Part shown: positions 33,948 through 41,959 of the stretch, in pieces
Position numbering within the stretch: the stretch's first letter is position 1
Layout of the letters: the number at the start of each line of letters is the position of its first letter
Source of the DNA: an uncultured Prevotella sp.
Lineage (GTDB): Bacteria; Bacteroidota; Bacteroidia; Bacteroidales; Bacteroidaceae
DNA: 64,000 bases
Assembly (NCBI GenBank): GCA_934256705.1
Contig: CAKQPF010000012.1
Span: 1 to 64,000 of the forward strand
Direction: 5' to 3'
Made by a program: the position numbers and the translations under genes
The notes under the pieces: generated by a model
Seen by the model: only the letters and a program-made list of their open reading frames with translations
Told to the model about the DNA's origin: nothing
Database searches by the model: none

Positions 33948-35282
33948 TTAGACGATACCCTGAGCCATCATAGCCTTGGCAACCTTCATGAAGCCGGCAA
34001 CATTGGCACCCTTTACATAGTTGATGTAACCATCAGGCTCTGTACCATACTTCACACAGTTGGCATGGATGTCGTCCATGATGCGGTGGAGATAGTTGTC
34101 CACCTCTTCAGAAGTCCAGCGGAGACGCTCAGAGTTCTGGGACATCTCAAGTCCTGAAACGGATACGCCACCAGCGTTTGCTGCCTTACCAGGAGAATAG
34201 AGAATCTTGGCATCCTGGAACACCTTGATGGCATCAGGAGTAGTAGGCATGTTTGCGCCTTCGGAAACAGCGATTACGCCGTTGGCTACCAGAGTCTTTG
34301 CTGCTTCCTCATTGATTTCATTCTGTGTAGCAGAAGGAAGGGCGATGTCAGCCTTTTCAGCCCAGGGCTTTGCGCCTTCAACATATTTGCAGCCGTACTT
34401 TTCAGCGTATTCACGAATACGTCCACGCTCTACATTCTTCAGCTCCTTCACGAAAGCGAGCTTCTCGGCATCAATGCCGTCCGGATCATAGATGTATCCG
34501 TCAGAGTCGGAGAGAGTAACCACTTTCGCTCCAAGCTGTATGCACTTCTCAGTGGTATATTGAGCTACGTTTCCAGAGCCTGAAACGAGTACTGTCTTGC
34601 CAGCGAGCTCGATGCCACGGGTCTTGAGCATGTTGACGAGGAAATATACATTTCCATAACCTGTAGCCTCAGGACGGATGAGTGAGCCTCCGAATTCGAG
34701 ACCTTTACCTGTGAGCATGCCAGTGAACTGATGGGTCAGTTTCTTGTACATACCGAACATATAACCGACTTCACGACCGCCAACACCGATGTCACCTGCT
34801 GGAACGTCCTCGTCAGCGCCTACGTGACGATAGAGCTCGGTCATGAATGCCTGACAGAAACGCATAACTTCAGCGTCAGACTTGCCACGTGGAGAGAAGT
34901 CGGAACCACCCTTTGCGCCACCCATCGGGAGGGTAGTGAGTGAATTCTTGAATGTCTGCTCAAAAGCGAGGAACTTGAGAATACCGAGATTTACGCTCTT
35001 GTGGAAACGGATACCGCCCTTGTAAGGACCAATCACGTTGTTGTGCTGGATACGATATCCCATGTTGGTCTGAACATTACCCTTGTCGTCAACCCATGAA
35101 ACGCGGAACTCAATCACGCGATCTGGAATACAAAGACGCTCAATAAGGTTGGCACGCTCGAATTCAGGATGCTTGTTGTACTCTTCCTCAATTGTAGGAA
35201 GTACCTGACTTACTGCCTGGATGTACTCAGGCTCATTAGGAAATCTCTGCTTGAGATTTTCAACAATGTGTTGTGCGTTCAT
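33948..35282 (-). CDS. gdhA: glutamate dehydrogenase (probably NADP-specific)
   Basis: Reversible amination of 2-oxoglutarate; a main route of ammonia assimilation in Bacteroidales. The 444-residue hexameric class I enzyme has LPMGGAKGGSDFSPRGKSD (catalytic Lys, about residue 118), GGREVGYMFGMYKKL (about 168) and the Rossmann motif VSGSGNVAQYTTEK (about 236), where the acidic/basic pattern fits NADP use. Codon use is strongly biased, suggesting high expression. A degenerate inverted repeat (35345-35422) lies in its upstream region and no clear TAnnTTTG box was found there. Confidence 0.94.
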   Translation of the reverse strand: MNAQHIVENLKQRFPNEPEYIQAVSQVLPTIEEEYNKHPEFERANLIERLCIPDRVIEFRVSWVDDKGNVQTNMGYRIQHNNVIGPYKGGIRFHKSVNLGILKFLAFEQTFKNSLTTLPMGGAKGGSDFSPRGKSDAEVMRFCQAFMTELYRHVGADEDVPAGDIGVGGREVGYMFGMYKKLTHQFTGMLTGKGLEFGGSLIRPEATGYGNVYFLVNMLKTRGIELAGKTVLVSGSGNVAQYTTEKCIQLGAKVVTLSDSDGYIYDPDGIDAEKLAFVKELKNVERGRIREYAEKYGCKYVEGAKPWAEKADIALPSATQNEINEEAAKTLVANGVIAVSEGANMPTTPDAIKVFQDAKILYSPGKAANAGGVSVSGLEMSQNSERLRWTSEEVDNYLHRIMDDIHANCVKYGTEPDGYINYVKGANVAGFMKVAKAMMAQGIV

Positions 35283-35344
35283 AAATGTTTGTTTTAATTT
35301 GGTTTATGTATGTTGAAAATATTATCCTGTAGTTATTTTTTTAT

Positions 35345-35422
35345 AGAGGTGGGGTCTAAAAATTCACTTCGTATTATGGGTCGTCCTAAGCAAAGTGGAA
35401 AGTAATTTTCAGAACCCACTTC
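35345..35422. repeat. inverted repeat upstream of gdhA
   Basis: AGGTGGGGTCTAAAAATT (35347-35364) and AATTTTCAGAACCCACTT (from 35404) are imperfect reverse complements, about 40 nt apart. The end sequence is reminiscent of the 193-bp MITE ends (GGGTGGTTCTATAAATT), so it may be a short or decayed relative. Confidence 0.5.
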
Positions 35423-35432
35423 TGTTTATATC

Positions 35433-37610
35433 TTACTTGAGATGAGTCATGAACCAGTCAGAAACCTGGCGGAGAAGGTGATTACGCTTGTTGCCGCCAC
35501 GGATGCCGTGATTACAGTTGGTGTAAATAAGTTCACGGAAATCCTTGTCTGCCTCTACGAGAGCATCTGTGTAAACGAATGCATTCTGTGGGTGAACGTT
35601 ATCGTCAGCAAGTCCGTGACAGAGGAGCAATGCACCGCTGAGATTCTTCACGCGTACAGTAGGGTTGATATCATATCCGTCAGGATTCTCCTGAGGAGTA
35701 CGCATATAACGCTCTGTGTAAACGGTGTCATAGAATCTCCAAGCTGTAGGAGGAGCGATGGAAACTCCGCAAGAGAAAACCTTACGAGTATCGCTCATGG
35801 ACATCAGCGTATTGAAGCCACCGAAACTCCATCCCCAGATACCGATACGATTCTTGTCAACGTAGCTCTGCTTACCCAGCCAAAGTGCTGTCTCTACCTG
35901 GTCCTTTGATTCGAGATCGCCCATACGCTGATAGATGCACTTCTCAAAGTCTGTGCCTCTGAAGCCTGTACCACGACCGTCAACGCTAACGATGATGAAG
36001 CCGTTTTCAGCGAGATAGTAGTCATACATACCACCTTGTCCCATTGAGCCGATAGCCCAGCTGTTTACTACCTGCTGGCTTCCAGGACCACCATACTGGT
36101 GCATGATAACTGGATATTTCTTATTTGGGTCAAAGTCTGCAGGCTTGATCATCCATCCTTCGAGCTCTACGCCTTCAGAAGATGTGAATGTGAAGAACTC
36201 CTTCTTTGTGACAGGGTAAGCCTTCAACTTAGCCTTGAGTTCGCTATTGTCCTCCATTACCTTGATGTCCTTTCCCTTTGCATTGCATACAGCGAATGTG
36301 TAAGGATTGTCAGCATCACTCCATGTCTTGAGGAAATATTTGAAGTTGGAAGAGAACTGAGCAGAGGTGGTACCTGCCTGAGGAGTCAAGCACTCCATCT
36401 TACCATTAGCGCGTGAAACGAAGATCTGACGATCCTTTGGAGTAGGGGAAGCACCCTGGAAATATACGTCACCTGTCTTATCGTCAATGCCATACACCTC
36501 AGTGATGTCCTTACCAGGAAGGGTGATAGAACGCTTGAGATTGCCTACGTGAGTATAGACATTGGCAATGATATTGCTTCCTGCATCGTTAGGCATGAGG
36601 ATGTACTTTGGAGTAACGAACATATTGATGTACGCATTCTCCTTAATATATCTCTTGTCTTTCTGCTCTATGATAACCTCAGACACAGTGCTACGTGGAT
36701 TGGTAGCATACACTTTCAGATTGTCCTGGTGGCGGTTGAGCGTGAGGATGAGAATCTTGTTGGCATCCATCGTAGAGTAGATGCGAGGGATGTAGCCGTC
36801 AGCATCGAGAGGCACATTCATCTGTCGAGTAGCATGGCTCTTGATATCGTAGCTCCATGCAGAGACAGTAGCGTTTTCATCACCAGCCTTTGGATACTTA
36901 TATGTATAGAAAGAGGTGTTGAAGCCATTGAACATCTGGAGGGAATACTGCTTTACGTTAGCCTCATTATACTTGAGCCAGCAAATCATGGTTCCATCGG
37001 CATTGAAGCACATGGAAGAAGAAGTGGTAAATTCTTCCTCATTCACCCAGTCAGGAATACCATTGATAATCTTATTGAACTCACCGTCTTTGGTAATCTG
37101 GCTTTCTGCTCCATCATAAAGCAACTTAACGAGGAAGATATTATTGTCTCTTACGTAAGCGACAAGGTTACCATCGTTGCTCCAGATAGGATTCTGGATA
37201 TTGCCCTTAGAAGACAGTGGGGTAAGTCTGCGTGAAGCTATGTTGTACACATAGTATGTGGCACGAGTAGAACGTCTATATACAGGCTCTGTTTCGGTGC
37301 GGATAAGCATCTTGGAACCATCAGGTGAAAGAATGTAATCATCGAAATAATTGATTTTCTCGCCAATGGTATTGTTGACGTCAAACAATATTGAAGCCTG
37401 CTGTCCGTTTTTATAATAGTAAGACACGATTTGCTTTCCATCATTGGAAATTCTTGCATAGGTCTCGCCATCAGGCAGTGCTCTCATTCCTGTGACATAC
37501 TTAGCGGAAAATACTCCACTGGTAATGTCCTTGATTGTAAACTTACCTTCAGCGAATGACGACATAGCGACAGACAGAAGGAGTGAACACATGACAAATA
37601 AAATCTTCAT
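35433..37610 (-). CDS. secreted dipeptidyl peptidase IV-type S9B peptidase
   Basis: Exported serine peptidase that removes dipeptides (usually after Pro or Ala) from peptides; important in asaccharolytic or peptide-using Bacteroidales. The 725 residues have a signal peptide (MKILFVMCSLLLSVAMSSFA), a DPPIV N-terminal beta-propeller (about residues 60-460), and an alpha/beta-hydrolase domain with catalytic Ser in GWSFGGFNT (about 590), Asp in GLADDNVHP (about 669) and His in CNHGIRGGN (about 702). The length fits family S9B. Its minus-strand -7 box overlaps the promoter region of the divergent radical SAM gene. Confidence 0.88.
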   Translation of the reverse strand: MKILFVMCSLLLSVAMSSFAEGKFTIKDITSGVFSAKYVTGMRALPDGETYARISNDGKQIVSYYYKNGQQASILFDVNNTIGEKINYFDDYILSPDGSKMLIRTETEPVYRRSTRATYYVYNIASRRLTPLSSKGNIQNPIWSNDGNLVAYVRDNNIFLVKLLYDGAESQITKDGEFNKIINGIPDWVNEEEFTTSSSMCFNADGTMICWLKYNEANVKQYSLQMFNGFNTSFYTYKYPKAGDENATVSAWSYDIKSHATRQMNVPLDADGYIPRIYSTMDANKILILTLNRHQDNLKVYATNPRSTVSEVIIEQKDKRYIKENAYINMFVTPKYILMPNDAGSNIIANVYTHVGNLKRSITLPGKDITEVYGIDDKTGDVYFQGASPTPKDRQIFVSRANGKMECLTPQAGTTSAQFSSNFKYFLKTWSDADNPYTFAVCNAKGKDIKVMEDNSELKAKLKAYPVTKKEFFTFTSSEGVELEGWMIKPADFDPNKKYPVIMHQYGGPGSQQVVNSWAIGSMGQGGMYDYYLAENGFIIVSVDGRGTGFRGTDFEKCIYQRMGDLESKDQVETALWLGKQSYVDKNRIGIWGWSFGGFNTLMSMSDTRKVFSCGVSIAPPTAWRFYDTVYTERYMRTPQENPDGYDINPTVRVKNLSGALLLCHGLADDNVHPQNAFVYTDALVEADKDFRELIYTNCNHGIRGGNKRNHLLRQVSDWFMTHLK

Positions 37611-37635
37611 TTGGCTGTTGTTTTTAATTGCGGTG

Positions 37636-37643
37636 CAAAGTTA
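37636..37643 (-). promoter_or_regulatory. dipeptidyl peptidase promoter, -7 box
   Basis: TAACTTTG on the minus strand, 26 nt before the ATG. A TTTG at -33 is not clear. Confidence 0.6.
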
Positions 37644-37655
37644 AACATTTTTTCG

Positions 37656-37663
37656 TATATTTG
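37656..37663 (+). promoter_or_regulatory. radical SAM gene promoter, -7 box
   Basis: TATATTTG, 68 nt before the ATG at 37731. It faces away from the minus-strand box 13 nt to its left, so the two divergent promoters overlap. Confidence 0.6.
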
Positions 37664-37730
37664 CAACTAATTTTAAAGAAAAAGTAACAATATAATACGG
37701 AAAACTTAAAAATAACTACAAAAAGATATT

Positions 37731-38660
37731 ATGAAATTATATAATGACTATGGAAATTGGATTAGAAACAAGTTCGGGTATAGAGTGCAGAAGATCTCTA
37801 TAGATGCGGGTTTTTCATGTCCAAACAGGGATGGAAGTATAGGTAAAGGAGGTTGCATATATTGTAATAATGCAAGTTTTAGTCCTTCCTATTGTTCAGA
37901 TACTGCTAACAGGCAATCGCAAGAGGAAATGCTGAATCTCGAAGCTGACAATATCTGTAGCCAGTTGAGACGCGGAAAGCAATTCTTTGACAGAAAATAT
38001 CCTGATATGAAATATATCGCATACTTTCAGTCGTTTACCAATACTTACGGTCCTATTGCAAGGTTAAGGACTCTTTATGAGGCGGCCTTAAGCGAGAAGG
38101 ATGTGGTAGGAATCAGCATTGCAACACGTCCAGACTGCGTTTCGGAGGAAACTCTCGACTATCTGGAAACCTTATCAAAGAAAACATTCCTTACAATGGA
38201 GTATGGAGTGGAGAGTCTGAATGACAGAACTCTCAAGATCATCAAGCGCGGACATGACAGTTCCTGTTCTATTAATATAATAAGGAACACGCATGCGCGA
38301 GGGATAACGACCTGTGCTCATTTGATATTGGGTCTTCCAGATGAAGACGAGGAGGAAATCCTGCGTCAAGCGGACATCGTCAACTCACTTCCTATCGATA
38401 TATTGAAGCTGCACCAACTGCAGATCACTCGTGGAACTCTATTGGAGAAGGATGCTGATCTCCAGAAAAGATGCACCCTTTTTTCTCCGGAAGAATACAT
38501 TCGGCTGATAGGAAAGTATATCAGGATACTGCGTCCTGAGATTGTCCTGGAACGCTTTACGAGCCAGTCTCCTTCAGACTTGCTCATAGCGCCGAGATGG
38601 GGTCTCAAGAATCATGAGTTTACTGATCTTTTGGAGAAGCATCTTTCCCGGCAGGCTTAG
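37731..38660 (+). CDS. TIGR01212-family radical SAM protein
   Basis: A 309-residue radical SAM protein. The cluster motif is CPNRDGSIGKGGCIYC (about residues 29-44, CxxxxxxxxxxxCxxC spacing longer than the usual CxxxCxxC), as in the YhcC/TIGR01212 group. Further motifs are the GGE-like and substrate-barrel strands TMEYGVESLNDRTL (about 162) and CAHLILGLPDEDEEEI (about 192). The biochemical role of the group is not well defined; members have been linked to tRNA or cell-surface modification without firm proof. Its 3' end overlaps the DEAD-box gene on the other strand by 41 nt. Confidence 0.8.
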   Translation: MKLYNDYGNWIRNKFGYRVQKISIDAGFSCPNRDGSIGKGGCIYCNNASFSPSYCSDTANRQSQEEMLNLEADNICSQLRRGKQFFDRKYPDMKYIAYFQSFTNTYGPIARLRTLYEAALSEKDVVGISIATRPDCVSEETLDYLETLSKKTFLTMEYGVESLNDRTLKIIKRGHDSSCSINIIRNTHARGITTCAHLILGLPDEDEEEILRQADIVNSLPIDILKLHQLQITRGTLLEKDADLQKRCTLFSPEEYIRLIGKYIRILRPEIVLERFTSQSPSDLLIAPRWGLKNHEFTDLLEKHLSRQA

Positions 38661-40071
38661 CAGGTTTCCTGCGACCTGATTTAGGCTGCTTGTTGCCTGT
38701 AGGCTGATGTTTCAGTTCCGAACTGTTCTCCTTGTCCTTTCTCAACACGGGTTCCGGATTCTTCTTTTGAAGACTTTTGGAGTTGTTTTTTTTGGTACGA
38801 TTCTTATGGTTCTCATTCTGGTTGTTTTTGGTTCTTTTATTACGGTTGGTTTTGTTTGCGGTCTTGGAACGTGAAAATCTGCCTTTTGCAGCATGGACAG
38901 CCTTATAATCAGGTGCCTCTCCTAATCCTTCGGGGAGAGGATTCTTGGTTATTTCACGCTCAAGGAATTTCTCTATATTCTTGAAAAGGTAAATTTCATC
39001 ATCGCTGACGAGGGTATAGGCGATTCCGTCACGGTCCGCTCTCGCTGTGCGACCGATGCGATGGACATAGTCTTCCACGTCGTGTGGGACATCATAATTG
39101 ATTACCATGTGAATGTCATCGATGTCAATGCCACGTGCCACGATGTCTGTAGCGACCAGGACATCGATTTCACCGCTCTTGAAACGGAACATGATATCAT
39201 CACGCTCTGCCTGTGAAAGGTCCGAGTGCATCTCTCCACAGTTCACCTTCATCTGTCTGAGCGCTCTGTTGATTTCCTTTACCCTCTGTTTCTTGCCGGA
39301 GAATATGATGACTCTTTTGAGGTCTCCAGCCTTGAAGATGGAGCGGATAATGCCGTTTTTCTGTGATTGATAACATACGAAAGCTGACTGCTGGATCTTT
39401 TCAGCCGGCTTGCTGACTGCGATTTTCACCTGGACAGGATTCTTCAGCAGTTTGTTTGCCAAAGCCTCAATCTTCTCCGGCATAGTGGCAGAGAACATTA
39501 TGGTCTGGCATGATGCCGGTAAAAGCTTTGCTATGGAGAGAATATCCTCCGAAAAACCCATGTCGAGCATTCTGTCTGCTTCGTCAAGAATAAAGAAAGA
39601 CAGACGGGACAGATCCACATTACCCATCTGGATATGTGAAATGAGACGTCCTGGAGTGGCAATCACCACGGATGCTCCCTCGCGTAGAGAATGGAGTTCC
39701 TGGTCATATCTGTTGCCGTCATTTCCTCCATATACAGCAACAGAACTGATTCCGTTCAGGTAATAGCCGAAGCCTTGCATGGCCTGGTCAATCTGCTGGG
39801 CAAGTTCTCGTGTCGGACTCATGATGAGACAGTTGATGGAATCCTCAGGGAAAGCCTTGTCATGTGCATCAAGTCCATCATCAAGGAGGGAAAGGACAGG
39901 GAGCAGGTAAGCCGCTGTCTTACCTGTGCCGGTCTGTGCCACGCCCATGATGTCGTGACCTTGGAGGATAGGCTTTATAGTAGCCTCTTGTATTGGAGTG
40001 CACTCTTCGAATCTCATGTCATAGAGAGCGTCGAGTATGTTGTCGTTTAATGCTGTTTCTTCGAAATACAT
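38620..40071 (-). CDS. DEAD-box RNA helicase
   Basis: ATP-dependent RNA unwinding, probably in ribosome assembly or mRNA turnover. The 483 residues carry the Q motif region (ALYDMRFEECTPIQ), motif I AQTGTGKTAAYLLP (about residue 45), PTRELAQQ, motif II DEADRMLDMG (about 167), SATMP (III), and motifs V-VI ATDIVARGIDID and HRIGRTARAD (about 340). A basic, Asn/Lys-rich tail of about 100 residues (KTNRNKRTKNNQNENHK) follows and probably binds RNA. RhlE-like. The upstream region contains a 193-bp MITE starting 17 nt before its ATG. Confidence 0.88.
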   Translation of the reverse strand: MYFEETALNDNILDALYDMRFEECTPIQEATIKPILQGHDIMGVAQTGTGKTAAYLLPVLSLLDDGLDAHDKAFPEDSINCLIMSPTRELAQQIDQAMQGFGYYLNGISSVAVYGGNDGNRYDQELHSLREGASVVIATPGRLISHIQMGNVDLSRLSFFILDEADRMLDMGFSEDILSIAKLLPASCQTIMFSATMPEKIEALANKLLKNPVQVKIAVSKPAEKIQQSAFVCYQSQKNGIIRSIFKAGDLKRVIIFSGKKQRVKEINRALRQMKVNCGEMHSDLSQAERDDIMFRFKSGEIDVLVATDIVARGIDIDDIHMVINYDVPHDVEDYVHRIGRTARADRDGIAYTLVSDDEIYLFKNIEKFLEREITKNPLPEGLGEAPDYKAVHAAKGRFSRSKTANKTNRNKRTKNNQNENHKNRTKKNNSKSLQKKNPEPVLRKDKENSSELKHQPTGNKQPKSGRRKPAKPAGKDASPKDQ

Positions 40072-40087
40072 AATTCAATTGGGTTAA

Positions 40088-40280
40088 GGGTGGTTCTATA
40101 AATTACCACCGTTATATAAAACTTGATTGTAAGGATGACGTTTTGTTGCCTTTCGGACTCCTTTCGGCTCAAAGCGCAAGTTCGTTCAATCGTTATGCAC
40201 CGCATAAATCCTTCGCTCTCTTACACTTTGACCTCGAAAATAGCTTCGAAATATAACAAAGCTAATTTATAGAACCACCC
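40088..40280 (-). mobile_element. 193-bp MITE, copy 1
   Basis: Ends GGGTGGTTCTATAAATTA at 40088 and its complement at 40263-40280 are exact inverted repeats, flanked on both sides by TTAA. The body, read on the minus strand, aligns with 41711-41903 over its whole length, with shared blocks such as GAACGAACTTGCGC (variant GGACGAACTTGCGC) and AAAACGTCAT. No open frame of note. It sits directly upstream of the DEAD-box gene and may carry that gene's leader or promoter. Confidence 0.8.
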
Positions 40281-40294
40281 TTAATTGAACATTT

Positions 40295-40338
40295 GAATGT
40301 GAAAGCTAAGGCATTACGCTTGAAAAGCCAAAGCCATG
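40295..40338 (-). repeat. 22-nt units, decayed locus D
   Basis: On the minus strand, 40295-40316 reads TAATGCCTTAGCTTTCACAT plus 2 nt, and the adjacent 22 nt (40317-40338) is a weaker match. Same unit as loci A-C but without a visible inverted partner. The remainder of 40072-40428 outside this and the MITE shows nothing. Confidence 0.5.
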
Positions 40339-40428
40339 TAGCTTGAAAATATGTTTGTTGCCGGACTGATACCTCCCAAATGGCTGATTGTAAGCTTGCC
40401 GGAGAAGGCTATGCAGACCGGATTTCCG

Positions 40429-41706
40429 TTACCTTGGCGCTTTCCTGTAACAGTAATACGCTATGAATGCAAATAAGATATTCGGCATCCATGCGGCAAT
40501 TACAGGTGGGGAACCTGCATTGATGGCGAAGGAAGCGGAAATGGTCTGGAGCAGAATGTAAACGAAACTGAGAGCCAAACCGATTCCGAGGTACATTCCC
40601 ATACCGCCTTTCCGCTTGCGGGAAGACAGTGAGAGACCGATGATGGTCAGGATGAATGAAGCGAAACTTGATGCGATTCGCTTGTGATACTCCACCTGAT
40701 ACCTTACCACGTTGCTGGAGCCACGGTTGATCTGCTTTGAGATGTAGTCGTGCAGTTCAGGACTTGTGAAAGTCTCCTGCTGTCCTTTACTATAGACGAG
40801 GTCTGTCGGCTCCATTAGTATGATGGTGTCTTTTTTCTCGCCACTCGTTATTTTCTCTCTCATGCCTTTCATCTCACGGATTTTCCAGTTCATGGCTTTC
40901 CAATGGAATTTCTCGTCAGAGATGGTGTCATACTGGATTTCCATTGCAGTCATGTGGGAAACCAGTTTCTTGTTCTCGAATTTGTCGAGGCAGAAACCAT
41001 AACCTTTCTTGTAGTTGTTGTCGTAGTGCTGGATGTAGGCTATTACTCCGCGGTCCACCTGAAGTTGCACATTCTCTGCAGAAGTGTTCTTCCTGTTGTT
41101 CTTATACATGGACTCAAAGTTCTGCTTGATTACAGTTCCGTGCGGAATGACGTATGCGCTGAGCACGTATGACATGCACGAAATCAGGACGCATGAAATC
41201 ATATAGGGGCGCATCAGTCGCTTGAAGCTGACTCCTGCCGCGAGAATCGCGATAATCTCCGAGTTGCCTGCCATCTTTGAGGTAAAGAAGATTACGGCAA
41301 TGAACACGAACAGAGGCGAGAAAAGATTGGCAAAGTAAGGAATGAAGTTGAGGTAGTAATCGAATACTATTGCCTTCAGTGGAGCATGATACTGTGAAAA
41401 CTTTGCCAGATTATCATTGACGTCAAATACTATCGAAATGGATATTATCAGAATGATTGCAAAGAAATAAGTACCGATAAACTTCACTATGATATACCTG
41501 TCCAATCTCTTGATGTAACGGAAAGGGTTGAGGTATTTGAGCCATCTGAACCATTTTGCCACCCAGCATAAGGCAAGCCAGATATATCGCATCCACCTGA
41601 AATACCTTGCGAGCTTTTTCAGCGGACGGAATAATGCCTTTGTCATGTTTCCCAGTTTTGAGAAAGGCTTAGCCAATGCTTTTGTCTTGTTTCTGAACAT
41701 ATTCAT
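40429..41706 (-). CDS. LptG/LptF-type permease (YjgP/YjgQ family)
   Basis: Inner-membrane permease half of the lipopolysaccharide export machine, which works with LptB. The core begins near residue 66 (IKRLDRYIIVKFIGTYFFAI), with three N-terminal hydrophobic segments, a large periplasmic beta-jellyroll region (about residues 185-325) and three C-terminal hydrophobic segments. Family members are about 350-370 residues; this one is 425 because of a basic, Trp/Arg/Lys-rich N-terminal extension of about 60 residues (for example KLARYFRWMRYIW). Whether LptF or LptG cannot be told. A 193-bp MITE lies directly before the start codon, and a second copy lies beyond the 3' side. Confidence 0.82.
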   Translation of the reverse strand: MNMFRNKTKALAKPFSKLGNMTKALFRPLKKLARYFRWMRYIWLALCWVAKWFRWLKYLNPFRYIKRLDRYIIVKFIGTYFFAIILIISISIVFDVNDNLAKFSQYHAPLKAIVFDYYLNFIPYFANLFSPLFVFIAVIFFTSKMAGNSEIIAILAAGVSFKRLMRPYMISCVLISCMSYVLSAYVIPHGTVIKQNFESMYKNNRKNTSAENVQLQVDRGVIAYIQHYDNNYKKGYGFCLDKFENKKLVSHMTAMEIQYDTISDEKFHWKAMNWKIREMKGMREKITSGEKKDTIILMEPTDLVYSKGQQETFTSPELHDYISKQINRGSSNVVRYQVEYHKRIASSFASFILTIIGLSLSSRKRKGGMGMYLGIGLALSFVYILLQTISASFAINAGSPPVIAAWMPNILFAFIAYYCYRKAPR

Positions 41707-41710
41707 TTTG

Positions 41711-41903
41711 GGGTGGTTCTATAAATTGGTTTTGTTATATTCTTGAGGCTATTTCCGAGGTCAAGGTGCACGTGGACCAAGATGTCATGCGTGGATAACG
41801 GCTGGACGAACTTGCGCCTTGGGCTGAAAAGAGTCTGAAATATAATAAAACGTCATTTATTCTAGTTGGGTTTTATATAAAGGTGGCATTTTGTAGAACC
41901 ACC
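41711..41903 (+). mobile_element. 193-bp MITE, copy 2
   Basis: Same length as copy 1 and, read on the plus strand, the same internal sequence. Left end GGGTGGTTCTATAAATT (41711) is intact; the right end (ATTTTGTAGAACCACC, ending 41903) has drifted. It fills most of the 253-nt gap between tgt and lptG. No target duplication is obvious beyond T-runs. Confidence 0.75.
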
Positions 41904-41959
41904 TTTTTGAGTTTTTATGTTAAACGGCTGCCGTGTCGTTTGTTTTTCCGTAAGAAACT

